Positions 17,172 to 26,885 are shown, numbered from the stretch's first letter. The stretch: 64,000 nt of DNA from Dolichospermum sp. DET69 (GCA_017355425.1 CP070233.1:4683501-4747500), one strand, 5' to 3'. Notes: a model not told the origin generated them from the sequence alone. A program made the numbers and translations.

Positions 17172-17753
17172 ATGATTTCTTTAATGGCAAAAATCCGGCA
17201 AGAACATCAGTCAATAGCAGAGAAAGTGGCTGAACTATCTCTTGAGACCAGAGAATTCTTGTCCGTCACGACAGCGAAAAGACAAGAGCAAGCTGAAAAA
17301 CAAGCTCAAGAACTGCAAGCATTCTACAAGGATCTTCAGGAAACAAGTCAGCAGTTTTTATCAGAAACAGCCCAAGCCAGAATTGCTCAAGCTGAAAAAC
17401 AAGCGCAAGAACTGTTAGCATTCCACAAAGAACTTCAAGAAACAAGTCAGCAGTTTTTATCAGAAACAGCCCAAGCCAGAATTGCTCAAGCTGAAAAACA
17501 AGCGCAAGAACTGTTAGCATTTTATCAAGAAGTTCGGGAAACAAGTCAGCAGTTTTTATCTGCAACAGCCCAAGCAAGAATTGCTCAAGCTGAAAAACAA
17601 GCTCAAGAACTGTTAGCATTCCACAAAGAACTTCAAGAAACAAGTCAGCAGTTTTTATCAGCAACAGCCGACGCAAGAACTGCTCAAGCTAAGGAACAGA
17701 AGGAATCTCTCCTGAAATTCCGTCAGGATTTGTTTGTGAGTATCTTTGGTTAA
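17172..17753 (+). CDS. gvpC: Gas vesicle outer-surface protein GvpC
   Basis: GvpC binds the outside of the rib wall and strengthens it against collapse. From ATG 17172 the protein is 193 residues, the length I recall for Anabaena flos-aquae GvpC. GGAG at 17162-17165 supports this start over an upstream in-frame ATG-less extension to 17055. The core is five contiguous 33-residue repeats, each beginning FLS.TA and containing QAEKQAQELLAF and ETSQQ, predicted as amphipathic helices; the fifth repeat is diverged and ends the protein at VSIFG. Repeats 2-4 are nearly identical at DNA level, so their number may vary between strains and alter vesicle strength and width. Confidence 0.96.
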   Translation: MISLMAKIRQEHQSIAEKVAELSLETREFLSVTTAKRQEQAEKQAQELQAFYKDLQETSQQFLSETAQARIAQAEKQAQELLAFHKELQETSQQFLSETAQARIAQAEKQAQELLAFYQEVRETSQQFLSATAQARIAQAEKQAQELLAFHKELQETSQQFLSATADARTAQAKEQKESLLKFRQDLFVSIFG

Positions 17754-19058
<1,305 letters not shown>

Positions 19059-19355
19059 GTTAGAAAGTAGAAGCCTCTCACCTACCCGACCGGGAGGTGA
19101 TGCGATCAATGCGGGCGAGTCACTACTTGAGCGACTAGCGAAGTTGAACATCGCTCAATCAACAGTGTTAGTCGCTGCGGAATGAACACTTTCTTGGTCA
19201 GTTTTTCTGCCGAATATTTGATATAATATTAAGCAGATAGGTGTAACTCAATAAATGTTGAGAAGCAACCTATCGAAAAGGTTAAAACCTCAACTCTGCT
19301 CGGCTTTAAGCCTGGGCAAAGCCTAAGGGTTAAAAATTATTTCCAAAAGTCCAAG

Positions 19356-19470
19356 ACTAGTGGTCTGTCAGATTTATTTCGACGGGTTTTTGGTAGTGCG
19401 GGCATCTTGCCCGCGTGAGCGAGACGCTCACACTACAGTCCGTCATTTTTATCTTGACAAACTACTAGTA
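19356..19470. mobile_element. MITE-like element, family 1, short form
   Basis: A 115-bp element with ends ACTAGTGGTCTGTCA and TTGACAAACTACTAGTA. Its core contains the GCGGGCATCTTGCCCGC and GTGAGCGAGACGCTCAC hairpins. It is the inverted, single-core version of the long element at 22459-23125, which allows the boundaries of both to be recognised. Confidence 0.75.
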
Positions 19471-19525
19471 AAGTATGGCGTAAATAAAACAACCATTCTC
19501 AATCGCCAAAAAGCTTACGCCATAT
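19471..19525. mobile_element. MITE-like element, family 2, fragment
   Basis: Bounded by ATGGCGTAA and TTACGCCAT. Its CGTAAATAAA-CAACCATTCT stretch matches, in reverse, the right end of the element at 23119-23272. It directly abuts the family 1 element. Confidence 0.6.
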
Positions 19526-19562
19526 TACTTTTGACTTTTGACTTTTGACTTTCGCCTTGCGG

Positions 19563-19663
19563 TACTAGTGGTCTGTCAAATTTCTATTTGTTGATGAGGT
19601 TTATAGTTTATAGGCTCTCTATTTTCCCTCAAAATCACAATTTTTAGCCTGACAGACCACTAG
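19563..19663. mobile_element. MITE-like element with ACTAGTGGTCTGTCA ends
   Basis: About 100 bp with inverted ends ACTAGTGGTCTGTCA and TGACAGACCACTAG, the same terminal sequence as one end of family 1, but with a different AT-rich interior. It could be a deletion derivative mobilised by the same transposase. Confidence 0.7.
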
Positions 19664-19791
19664 CGCAAATGCAAAAAAAAGTTAATTTTTGCCAACTAAT
19701 AATCAATGCTTTATTTTCTTTAGAGCAGGAATTTTTAGTCTTTAAAGTCAGATAGATATGAGTCCTATACCATTCAGGAGTTGAATTATTT

Positions 19792-20553
19792 GTGACTTCT
19801 ACCCCAATACTACCAACACGTCCTCAGACTAACTCAAGTCGAACTATTAACACATCTACCCAAGGTTCGACTTTAGCGGACATTCTCGAAAGGGTTTTAG
19901 ATAAGGGCATTGTGATTGCTGGCGATATTTCTATATCTATCGCATCCACCGAACTTGTACATATTCGGATTCGCTTGTTAATTTCCTCTGTGGATAAAGC
20001 CAAGGAAATGGGCATCAATTGGTGGGAAAGCGATCCTTATCTCAGCACTAAGGCTCAACGTTTGGTTGAAGAAAATCAACAACTTCAGCATCGTCTAGAG
20101 AGTCTAGAGGCAAAGCTAAATTCACTGACATCTTCTAGTGTGAAAGAGGAAATCCCCTTAGCAGCAGATGTTAAAGATGATTTGTATCAAACCAGTGCAA
20201 AAATTCCATCACCTGTAGATACACCAATTGAAGTTCTAGATTTTCAGGCTCAACCCAGTGGGGGAACTCCACCATATTTAAATACATCAATGGAAATTCT
20301 CGATTTCCAGGCTCAAACCAGTGCAGAAAGTTCATCACCTGTGGTTTCAACCGTGGAAATTCTCGATTTCCAGGCTCAAACCAGTGCAGAAAGTTCATCA
20401 CCTGTGGTTTCAACCGTGGAAATTCTCGATTTTCAGGCTCAAACCAGTGCAGAAAGTTCATCACCTGTGGTTTCAACCGTGGAAATTCTCGATTTTCAGG
20501 CTCAAACCAGTGCAGAAAGTTCATCACCAGTAGATCCAGCGATTGATGTCTAA
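19792..20553 (+). CDS. gvpJ: Gas vesicle protein GvpJ with repetitive C-terminal tail
   Basis: A GvpA-paralogous minor vesicle protein. Residues ~27-75 contain the GvpA-like fold (TLADILERVLDKGIVIAGD, ISIASTELVHIRIRLL). The start is GTG 19792, with AGGAG eleven bases before it; no ATG is available. After a short coiled-coil-like stretch (QRLVEENQQLQHRLESLEAK) comes a tail of five 21-residue repeats beginning E(I/V)LDFQAQ and containing TSAESSSPVVSTV. Three units are nearly identical at DNA level, indicating recent expansion. GvpJ may nucleate or cap the vesicle; the tail's role is unknown to me. Confidence 0.9.
   Translation: MTSTPILPTRPQTNSSRTINTSTQGSTLADILERVLDKGIVIAGDISISIASTELVHIRIRLLISSVDKAKEMGINWWESDPYLSTKAQRLVEENQQLQHRLESLEAKLNSLTSSSVKEEIPLAADVKDDLYQTSAKIPSPVDTPIEVLDFQAQPSGGTPPYLNTSMEILDFQAQTSAESSSPVVSTVEILDFQAQTSAESSSPVVSTVEILDFQAQTSAESSSPVVSTVEILDFQAQTSAESSSPVDPAIDV
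20280..20533 (+). repeat. 63-bp coding tandem repeats in gvpJ
   Basis: Four closely matching 63-bp units, each encoding the EILDFQAQTSAESSSPVVSTV type of peptide, preceded by one more diverged unit from about 20228. The units differ by only a few bases, so slippage or recombination could change the number. Confidence 0.8.
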
Positions 20554-20656
20554 CTTGAACTGTTATCTACATTCAATTGATAAAAACTGAAACTCTTGAA
20601 AATTTGATGGTCAAATTGCATCAGAGACGTTTAAAACTTTAGGTTGCATCATAAAA

Positions 20657-21124
20657 ATGGTTTGCACTCCCGCTGAAAACTTAAATAATTCACTGACCAT
20701 TGCTTCTAAACCCAAGAATGAAGCGGGTTTAGCTCCTTTACTTTTGACTGTATTGGAATTGGTGCGTCAGTTGATGGAAGCTCAAGTAATTCGGCGCATG
20801 GAAGAGGATTTACTGAGTGAACCTGACTTAGAACGGGCAGCAGACAGTCTGCAAAAGTTAGAAGAACAAATCTTACATTTGTGTGAGATGTTTGAGGTTG
20901 ACCCGGCGGATTTGAATATAAATTTGGGGGAGATTGGGACTCTTTTACCATCTTCCGGTTCTTATTATCCAGGTCAACCCAGTAGTCGTCCTTCTGTATT
21001 AGAGCTATTAGATAGACTTTTAAATACTGGAATTGTTGTAGATGGTGAGATAGATTTAGGTATCGCTCAAATCGATCTTATTCACGCTAAATTACGTTTA
21101 GTTTTGACATCAAAACCAATGTAA
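20657..21124 (+). CDS. gvpK: Gas vesicle protein GvpK
   Basis: A 155-residue GvpK-family protein required for vesicle assembly. The N-terminal part is helical (LTVLELVRQLMEAQVIRRME) and the C-terminal part has the characteristic SVLELLDRLLNTGIVVDGE and DLIHAKLRLVL, which resembles the GvpA/J fold. It lies ~100 bp after gvpJ and ~45 bp before gvpF, so these form one transcription unit. Confidence 0.93.
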   Translation: MVCTPAENLNNSLTIASKPKNEAGLAPLLLTVLELVRQLMEAQVIRRMEEDLLSEPDLERAADSLQKLEEQILHLCEMFEVDPADLNINLGEIGTLLPSSGSYYPGQPSSRPSVLELLDRLLNTGIVVDGEIDLGIAQIDLIHAKLRLVLTSKPM

Positions 21125-21170
21125 TCCCAATTTATCAATCATAAATTTAGGTTTAATTTATTCACAGCTT

Positions 21171-21908
21171 ATGAGTATTCCTCTTTATTTGTACGGCATT
21201 TTTCCAAATAAAATTCCTGAAACTCTTGTTCTTGAAGGATTGGATAAGCAATCTGTTCATAGTCAAGTGGTTGATGAGTTTTGTTTCTTATATTCAGAGG
21301 CTCGTCAAGAAAAATATTTGGCTTCTCGCCGTAATTTGTTAACTCATGAAAAAGTTTTAGAACAAACAATGCATGAGGGTTTTCGTGTTCTTCTCCCCCT
21401 GCGGTTTGGATTAGTGGTTAAAGATTGGGAAACCATCTTGAGTCAATTGATTAATCCCCATAAAGATCAATTGAATCAATTGTTTCAAAAATTGGCAGGC
21501 AAAAGAGAGGTAAGCATTAAAATTTTCTGGGATGCTAAAGCGGAATTACAAACCATGATGGAGTCTCATCAGGATTTGAAGCAGCAGCGCGACAACATGG
21601 AAGGCAAAAAGTTGAGTATGGAGGAAGTCATCCAAATTGGACAATTAATTGAAAGTAATCTCCTAGCCCGCAAACAAGCTGTAATTGAAGTTTTCTCTCA
21701 GGAGCTAAATCCTTTCGCTCAGGAGATTGTAGTCAGTGACACCATGACGGAAGAAATGATTTACAATGCAGCCTTTTTGATTCCTTGGGAAAGTGAATCT
21801 GAATTTAGTGAACGTGTTGAACTGATTGATCAGAAATTTGGCGATCGCTTACGTATTCGCTACAACAATTTTACTGCTCCCTATACATTTGCCCAGCTTG
21901 ATTCATAG
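21171..21908 (+). CDS. gvpF: Gas vesicle protein GvpF (GvpF/L family)
   Basis: A 245-residue GvpF/L-family protein. The N-terminal PLYLYGIFP, the central VLLPLRFGLVVKDWE and the C-terminal lobe with AFLIPWESESEFSERV are family signatures. GvpF in studied systems binds GvpA and is placed at the gas-facing side or acts as its chaperone. It lies directly before gvpG (11 bp gap), so translation is likely coupled. A second GvpF/L paralogue, GvpW, is found downstream. Confidence 0.93.
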   Translation: MSIPLYLYGIFPNKIPETLVLEGLDKQSVHSQVVDEFCFLYSEARQEKYLASRRNLLTHEKVLEQTMHEGFRVLLPLRFGLVVKDWETILSQLINPHKDQLNQLFQKLAGKREVSIKIFWDAKAELQTMMESHQDLKQQRDNMEGKKLSMEEVIQIGQLIESNLLARKQAVIEVFSQELNPFAQEIVVSDTMTEEMIYNAAFLIPWESESEFSERVELIDQKFGDRLRIRYNNFTAPYTFAQLDS

Positions 21909-21919
21909 GAGTTATTACG

Positions 21920-22279
21920 ATGCTGACGAAACTGTTACTACTGCCCATCATGGGTCCTCTGAATGGAGTTGTCTGGATTGCAGAGCAAATCCAAGAGCGG
22001 ACTAACACTGAATTTGATGCCCAAGAAAATTTGCATAAACAATTATTAAGCTTGCAACTTTCCTTTGATATTGGCGAAATTGGTGAGGAAGAATTCGAGA
22101 TTCAAGAAGAAGAGATTCTTTTAAAAATTCAAGCCTTAGAAGAGGAAGCACGCTTGGAACTAGAAGCTGAACAAGAGGAAGCACGCTTAGAATTAGAAGC
22201 TGAACAGGAAGACTTTGAATATCCACCTCAGTTCACAGCAGAAGTTAATAAAGATCAACATCTCGTCTTGTTACCTTAG
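21920..22279 (+). CDS. gvpG: Gas vesicle protein GvpG
   Basis: A small GvpG-family protein. The N-terminus KLLLLPIMGPLNGVVWIAEQI is typical; the rest is acidic, glutamate-rich helix. Residues ~76-97 contain a duplicated EEARLELEAEQ unit, an 11-residue tandem repeat whose copy number may vary. TAGGAG lies eight bases before the ATG. It is last in the plus-strand gvpJ-K-F-G run; repeats follow. Confidence 0.92.
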   Translation: MLTKLLLLPIMGPLNGVVWIAEQIQERTNTEFDAQENLHKQLLSLQLSFDIGEIGEEEFEIQEEEILLKIQALEEEARLELEAEQEEARLELEAEQEDFEYPPQFTAEVNKDQHLVLLP

Positions 22280-22358
22280 TATTGATGGGCGCAAGTAAGC
22301 CACCTCTTTTTATATTCAAAACCCTTAGAAAACGGTAATTGCGAATTATCCTATAGGA

Positions 22359-22449
22359 ATCCTATTTGATTGTTGAAAAATTGAGAAAGTCCAAGCCTTT
22401 CCTGATCGGTGTTACAATCTAAGTATATTGAGTAAAATTCAAATAGGAT
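22359..22449. repeat. Inverted repeat pair after gvpG
   Basis: ATCCTATTTGA at 22359-22369 and its complement TCAAATAGGAT at 22439-22449 enclose ~70 bp. It could be a small miniature element or an extended transcript-end structure. Confidence 0.5.
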
Positions 22450-22458
22450 GGTTATGTA

Positions 22459-23125
22459 ACTAGTAGTTTGTCAATATAAAAATGATGGACTGTAGTGTGA
22501 GCGTCTCGCTCACGCGGGCAAGATGCCCGCACTACCAAAAACTGTAGCGTCTCGCTCACGCGGGCAAGATGCCCACACTACCAAAAACTGTAGCGTCTCG
22601 CTCACGCGGGCAAGATGCCCGCACTACCAAAAACTGTAGCGTCTCGCTCACGCGGGCAAGATGCCCACACTACCAAAAACTGTAGCGTCTCGCTCACGCG
22701 GGCAAGATGCCCACACTACCAAAAACTGTAGCGTCTCGCTCACGCGGGCAAGATGCCCACACTACCAAAAACTGTAGCGTCTCGCTCACGCGGGCAAGAT
22801 GCCCACACTACCAAAAACTGTAGCGTCTCGCTCACGCGGGCAAGATGCCCGCACTACCAAAAACTGTAGCGTCTCGCTCACGCGGGCAAGATGCCCGCAC
22901 TACCAAAAACTGTAGCGTCTCGCTCACGCGGGCAAGATGCCCGCACTACCAAAAACTGTAGCGTCTCGCTCACGCGGGCAAGATGCCCGCACTACCAAAA
23001 ACTGTAGCGTCTCGCTCACGCGGGCAAGATGCCCACACTACCAAAAACTGTAGCGTCTCGCTCACGCGGGCAAGATGCCCACACTACCAAAAAACCGTCA
23101 AAATAAATTTAACAGACTACTAGTA
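22459..23125. mobile_element. MITE-like element, family 1, with 13-unit tandem expansion
   Basis: The ends ACTAGTAGTTTGTCA and TAACAGACTACTAGTA match the inverted short element at 19356-19470. The single hairpin core there is here repeated 13 times with an exact 46-bp period (units contain GTAGCGTCTCGCTCACGCGG and CAAGATGCCC). Units differ mainly at one base, GCCCGC versus GCCCAC, the latter breaking the GCGGGC stem. There are no unique spacers, so it is not a CRISPR. Confidence 0.85.
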
Positions 23126-23272
23126 CAGAATGGCGTTAGTCAACCAACGGCTCGACTGAGATTTAGGTGTGAGAGCAGTCGAACGTCCATTAAAAATACC
23201 TGAAAAGCCTGTCTCGGCTAGTTTTTAGCGATTAAGAATGGTTGGTTTATTTACGCCGTGCTGTACTAGTAC
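23119..23272. mobile_element. MITE-like element, family 2
   Basis: Ends ACTAGTACAGAATGGCG and CGCCGTGCTGTACTAGTAC form imperfect ~30-bp inverted repeats, continuing with ACCAAC. It shares the ACTAGTA boundary with the element to its left. A relative is at 19471-19525. Confidence 0.7.
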
Positions 23273-23301
23273 AATGTTTAGATGAAGTTTAAGTTGATCA
23301 T

Positions 23302-23322
23302 AAAAAACCCGCTTTCGCGGGT
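23302..23322 (-). terminator. Terminator of the minus-strand gvpV transcript
   Basis: ACCCGC-TTTC-GCGGGT forms a 6-bp GC-rich stem followed, on the minus strand, by TTTTTT. It lies ~55 bp downstream of the gvpV stop. Confidence 0.8.
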
Positions 23323-23374
23323 CAAATGTGGAAAAGGTGTTCATATTTTGCCAAATTTATCAAGATTTAAGATC

Positions 23375-23692
23375 TTAATATTCAACCTCAAAAGTTTGGT
23401 AATTATTCGACTCAACAAAAATATTTGAACGCACTATATTTTGAGCAGTATTTGAGTGAGGTTGACGCAATTTATGAATCGTTTTTTCTGTCGCTTCTAT
23501 CTGTTGATTGAGGACATCTAAGCGTTGTTGAAGTAAACCCATTCGTTCTTTAATAGAATACATATCTCGCTGAATACGTTGTTTCTCTGTCACCATTTTA
23601 TAAAGATCCAATTGACTTGATGCATCAGACTTAGGCCGAGGCATTGTGCTAATTTTAGCTCTGATAATACTGCGATTACTAATTGTTTTCAT
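23375..23692 (-). CDS. gvpV: Gas vesicle protein GvpV
   Basis: A small basic protein (105 residues from ATG 23692) starting MKTISNRSIIRAKISTMPRP. The middle is a coiled coil (KQRIQRDMYSIKERMGLLQQ and following). I start at this ATG because AGG lies eight bases upstream and the conserved-looking part begins here; an in-frame ATG at 23752 would add 20 AT-rich codons. It resembles the GvpV described from Anabaena, whose function is unknown. Here it is transcribed opposite to the other gvp genes and has its own terminator. Confidence 0.75.
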   Translation of the reverse strand: MKTISNRSIIRAKISTMPRPKSDASSQLDLYKMVTEKQRIQRDMYSIKERMGLLQQRLDVLNQQIEATEKTIHKLRQPHSNTAQNIVRSNIFVESNNYQTFEVEY

Positions 23693-23841
23693 GAAAAATA
23701 CCTGAATATTTTTTATCATTATAACCAAGTTTTTGTAATTGTAAATCCCCAAATTATCTGGAAAAAAATTTATCCCTTGTTTTAATGAATATGAACTTTA
23801 GGTACTTCGTAACAGCAAATATTTTTATCTAGGTGAAATAT

Positions 23842-24522
23842 ATGGAATTAGAAAATCTCTACACTTATGCTTTTTTGGAAATACCTAGCTCTCCCTTGAT
23901 TTTGCCACAGGGTGCTGCTAATCAAGTAGTGCTAATTAATGGTACTGAACTTGCGGCTATTGTCGAGCCGGGGATATTTTTAGAATCATTCCAAAATAAT
24001 GATGAAAAAATTATCCAAATGGCTTTATATCATGATCGAGTAATTTGTGAACTTTTTCAACAGATTACAGTTTTACCCTTGCGGTTTGGAACTTATTTTA
24101 CTTCTACAAATAATCTGCTAAACCATTTAAAATCCCATAAAAAAGAATATCAGAATAAGCTAGACAAGATCAATGGTAAAAACGAATTTACTTTAAAATT
24201 GATCCCACGAATGATAGAAGAAATACTACCATCTGAAGGGGGAGGTAAGGATTATTTCTTAGCTAAAAAGCAACGCTATCAAAACCAAAACAACTTTAGT
24301 ATTGCTCAAGCAGCAGAAAAACAAAATCTTATTGATTTAATCACCAAAGTTAATCAATTACCCGTTGTTGTTCAAGAACAAGAGGAACAAGTACAGATTT
24401 ACCTCTTAGTTAGTTGTCAAGATAAGACCTTACTTTTAGAACAGTTTTTAACCTGGCAGAAAGCTTGTCCAAGGTGGGATCTACTTTTAGGAGATTGTCT
24501 TCCTCCTTACCACTTTATTTAA
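23842..24522 (+). CDS. gvpW: Gas vesicle protein GvpW (GvpF/L family)
   Basis: A 226-residue second GvpF/L-family member: NLYTYAFLEIP at the N-terminus, TVLPLRFGTYF in the middle and PRWDLLLGDCLPPYHF at the C-terminus, aligning with GvpF. AGGTGA lies six bases before ATG 23842, favouring it over the upstream GTG at 23833. It is divergent from gvpV with ~150 bp between starts, so both may be driven from this gap. It presumably takes part in vesicle assembly like GvpF. Confidence 0.85.
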   Translation: MELENLYTYAFLEIPSSPLILPQGAANQVVLINGTELAAIVEPGIFLESFQNNDEKIIQMALYHDRVICELFQQITVLPLRFGTYFTSTNNLLNHLKSHKKEYQNKLDKINGKNEFTLKLIPRMIEEILPSEGGGKDYFLAKKQRYQNQNNFSIAQAAEKQNLIDLITKVNQLPVVVQEQEEQVQIYLLVSCQDKTLLLEQFLTWQKACPRWDLLLGDCLPPYHFI

Positions 24523-24532
24523 TGATTATTTA

Positions 24533-24862
24533 TTAAGTAAGTCGGCGCAAAGAAACCAAACTATGTGAAGATAAGCAAATACGGAAAATAAATCTACTGA
24601 GGTGATTAAAATATGGGCGGCCGTTTAAGGGTATTTTTAACTCGTGAGCAAGATAAAACCCTATTTGAACCTAAGAACAAGGGATTTGCCGCAAAAAGTC
24701 AAAGATAGAGCCGAGGTAATTAGGTTAAATTCACATGGTTGGGATGTAGAAAAAATAGCTGCTCATTTATATCTTCTTTCTGCCCAAATATTGCTCTGAA
24801 ATGAATCCAATTGAATTGGAATGGCAGCATCTCAAAAATTTTCCGCCGACCTACTTAGTCCT
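24533..24862 (+). mobile_element. IS630-family remnant
   Basis: Imperfect inverted ends (TTAAGTAAGTCGGCGCAAAG at the left; TTCCGCCGACCTACTTAGTC at the right) bracket a collapsed transposase. The internal region is deleted, leaving only the N- and C-terminal codons, so the element is now a miniature derivative between gvpW and the ArsA-like gene. Confidence 0.6.
24613..24850 (+). pseudogene. IS630-type transposase fragment
   Basis: Begins MGGRLRVFLTREQDKTLF, then a frameshift, then DLPQKVKDRAEVIRLNSHGW and VEKIAAHL (helix-turn-helix region), then a jump to SEMNPIELEWQHLK, the usual C-terminal segment with the last DDE acidic residue. More than half of the ~350-residue gene is missing. It cannot encode an active enzyme. 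Confidence 0.7.
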
Positions 24863-24885
24863 TTCGTTAATTTTCTAACTTTATT

Positions 24886-26763
24886 ATGAAACAGTACGAC
24901 TCACTTAATTTGGTCATGTTTAGCGGCAAAGGTGGAGTTGGCAAAACTACCACTTCTTGCAGTTTTGCTCGTTATTGGGCAAAACAGTTCCCAGAAGAAA
25001 CAATTTTGTTACTTTCTACAGATCCGGCACATTCTTTAGGAGATGTATTACTGGCAGAAGTGAAAGATTATGCTTCACCATTAACCGATTTGCCTAATTT
25101 GAGTGTTCAGGCTTTAGATGCTGAAAAACTGCTATTAGAATTTAAGGCCAAATATAGCGAATTTTTAGAACTACTGGTTGAGCGGGGAAGTCTAGCAGAC
25201 GGACAAGATTTAGCCCCAGTTTGGGATTTGAACTGGCCTGGTTTAAATGAATTAATGGGGTTACTAGAAATCGAACGTCTACTGTCTGAAAAAAAAGTAG
25301 ATCGCATAGTACTTGATATGGCTCCTTCTGGTCATACCTTAAACCTATTGCGATTGAAAGATTTCTTAGATGTGAGTTTAAATTCATTAGAGTTATTCCA
25401 AAAAAAGCATCAGGTGATCACAGAAACTTTGACCAGAAAAAACTATACTCTTGATGAAGTTGATGACTTTTTGGCTGATCTAAAATTTCAATTAGCCGAA
25501 GGGAGACAACTGCTACAGGATAATCAATTTACAGGTTGTATAGTTGTCGCCATTTCCGAACCTATGTGTTTTGCCGAAACCGAGCGATTCATAGAAAGTT
25601 TAAAAAACCTAGATGTTCCCTATGCGGGAATAATAATCAATCGAATTTTGGCAAATTCAGATACAGAGCTAGACCGCTATGCAGAACAGCAAAACTTCAT
25701 CAACAAATTCCTCAAAATTTCCCAAGATAAACCCGTTTTCATAGTACCACAACAGCAATTCCCACCATTAGGCGGGTTAGCATTAGATAATCTAGCAGGA
25801 CAAATTCAAAATATTGATCAAGTGGAACTTGCTTCTCCACCACCAATTCAATGGCCGACTAAAATTCTACCTAGCTTTACTGATTTTGTAGCGGAAGGCT
25901 GTCAATTGATTGTTGTCGGTGGCAAAGGAGGAGTTGGTAAAACCACAGTGTCAGCAGCCATGGCCTGGGCTTTTGCTAATCGTTATCCTGATAAAAACAT
26001 TCGCGTAATTTCCATAGATCCTGCTCATTCCTTGGGAGATGCTTTTGGTGAAAAATTAGGCCATGAACCAAAATTATTAGCTCCCAATTTAAGTGGACAG
26101 GAAATTAATGCTGAGAAAATATTAGATCAATTTCGTGCCGATTATCTTTGGGAATTGGCGGATATGATTAGTGGTGAAGGAACAGAGACGGAAAAAACCA
26201 TAAATATTGCTTATCTTCCAGAGGCTTGGCGGCAGATTATGTCTCAAGCTTTACCAGGTATTGATGAGATGCTATCTCTAATCACCATCATGGATTTATT
26301 AGACAGCAACCAGCAAGATTTGATTATTCTAGATACAGCACCCACAGGTCATCTTCTGCAATTTTTGGAAATGCCAACTGCATTAGGAGATTGGTTATCT
26401 TGGATATTTAAGTTATGGATGAAATATCAGAATGTCTTGGGTCGAGTTGATTTCATTGGGCGGTTGCGAAATCTGCGCCAACAAGTGGTTAAAGCTCAGA
26501 AGAAATTAAAAAACCCAAAGCATACCCAATTTGTGGGTGTAATTCAGGGAGAAGCGGCAATTATAGCTGAACATATTCGCTTAACAGAATCTCTAAAAAC
26601 CATAGGAATTCAACAGCGTTATGTGGTACAAAATCGCTACACTCAAGATGTAGAGATTGAGAGCAGCTTATTTTCACAGCAAACAATTATTCGCTTACCT
26701 AAGTTACCCAGATCTGTCGAACCCATGGCCAGAATTCAAGGTGCCGCCAATCTTTTATTTTAA
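24886..26763 (+). CDS. Two-domain Get3/ArsA-like ATPase
   Basis: A 625-residue protein built of two homologous P-loop halves. The first has GKGGVGKTT at 14-22, STDPAHSLGD and DMAPSGHTL; the second has GKGGVGKTT at about 344-352, SIDPAHSLGD and DTAPTGHLL. Both switch regions look intact. The halves follow the ArsA layout, but the arsenite-binding cysteine pattern of ArsA is not apparent and no arsB or arsR is nearby. Get3/TRC40 relatives handle hydrophobic tail-anchored proteins, so a chaperone role for hydrophobic Gvp proteins is possible; that is inference from its place just after gvpW. It may instead be a general cyanobacterial ArsA homologue. Confidence 0.75.
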   Translation: MKQYDSLNLVMFSGKGGVGKTTTSCSFARYWAKQFPEETILLLSTDPAHSLGDVLLAEVKDYASPLTDLPNLSVQALDAEKLLLEFKAKYSEFLELLVERGSLADGQDLAPVWDLNWPGLNELMGLLEIERLLSEKKVDRIVLDMAPSGHTLNLLRLKDFLDVSLNSLELFQKKHQVITETLTRKNYTLDEVDDFLADLKFQLAEGRQLLQDNQFTGCIVVAISEPMCFAETERFIESLKNLDVPYAGIIINRILANSDTELDRYAEQQNFINKFLKISQDKPVFIVPQQQFPPLGGLALDNLAGQIQNIDQVELASPPPIQWPTKILPSFTDFVAEGCQLIVVGGKGGVGKTTVSAAMAWAFANRYPDKNIRVISIDPAHSLGDAFGEKLGHEPKLLAPNLSGQEINAEKILDQFRADYLWELADMISGEGTETEKTINIAYLPEAWRQIMSQALPGIDEMLSLITIMDLLDSNQQDLIILDTAPTGHLLQFLEMPTALGDWLSWIFKLWMKYQNVLGRVDFIGRLRNLRQQVVKAQKKLKNPKHTQFVGVIQGEAAIIAEHIRLTESLKTIGIQQRYVVQNRYTQDVEIESSLFSQQTIIRLPKLPRSVEPMARIQGAANLLF

Positions 26764-26885
26764 GTGGATAATGTAGCCAAGAACAATACCTTGTCCAAAT
26801 CGAAAAAGTCTTGATTTGTAGTTTGGGTTGAGGTACGTTCACGAAGTGTGGCGTATCCCTGCGATCGCCGGAGGCATCAGCCATA

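Larger units (their letters stand above)
19059..19791. repeat. gvpN-gvpJ spacer filled with miniature repeats
   Basis: A TCACCTACCC..GGGAGGTGA hairpin at 19078-19100 lies just after gvpN. A TATAAT box at 19222-19227 could be a -10 for gvpJ but lacks a good -35. From 19356 to 19664 three miniature elements follow each other, annotated separately. AGGAG at 19776-19780 serves gvpJ. Confidence 0.6.

Noticed and set aside
17266-17676. Minus-strand gene antisense to gvpC
   Set aside because: It is the mirror image of the 33-residue gvpC repeats and has no independent support.
20171-20527. Minus-strand and alternative-frame proteins over gvpJ
   Set aside because: They only reflect the 63-bp coding repeats of gvpJ read in other frames.
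22459-23125. CRISPR array
   Set aside because: The 46-bp period consists of near-identical whole units with no unique spacers, and the ends match a miniature transposon-like element.
24886-26763. Arsenical pump ATPase of an ars operon
   Set aside because: No arsB, arsR or arsC is present and the ArsA cysteine pattern is not evident; the gas vesicle context suggests another client.
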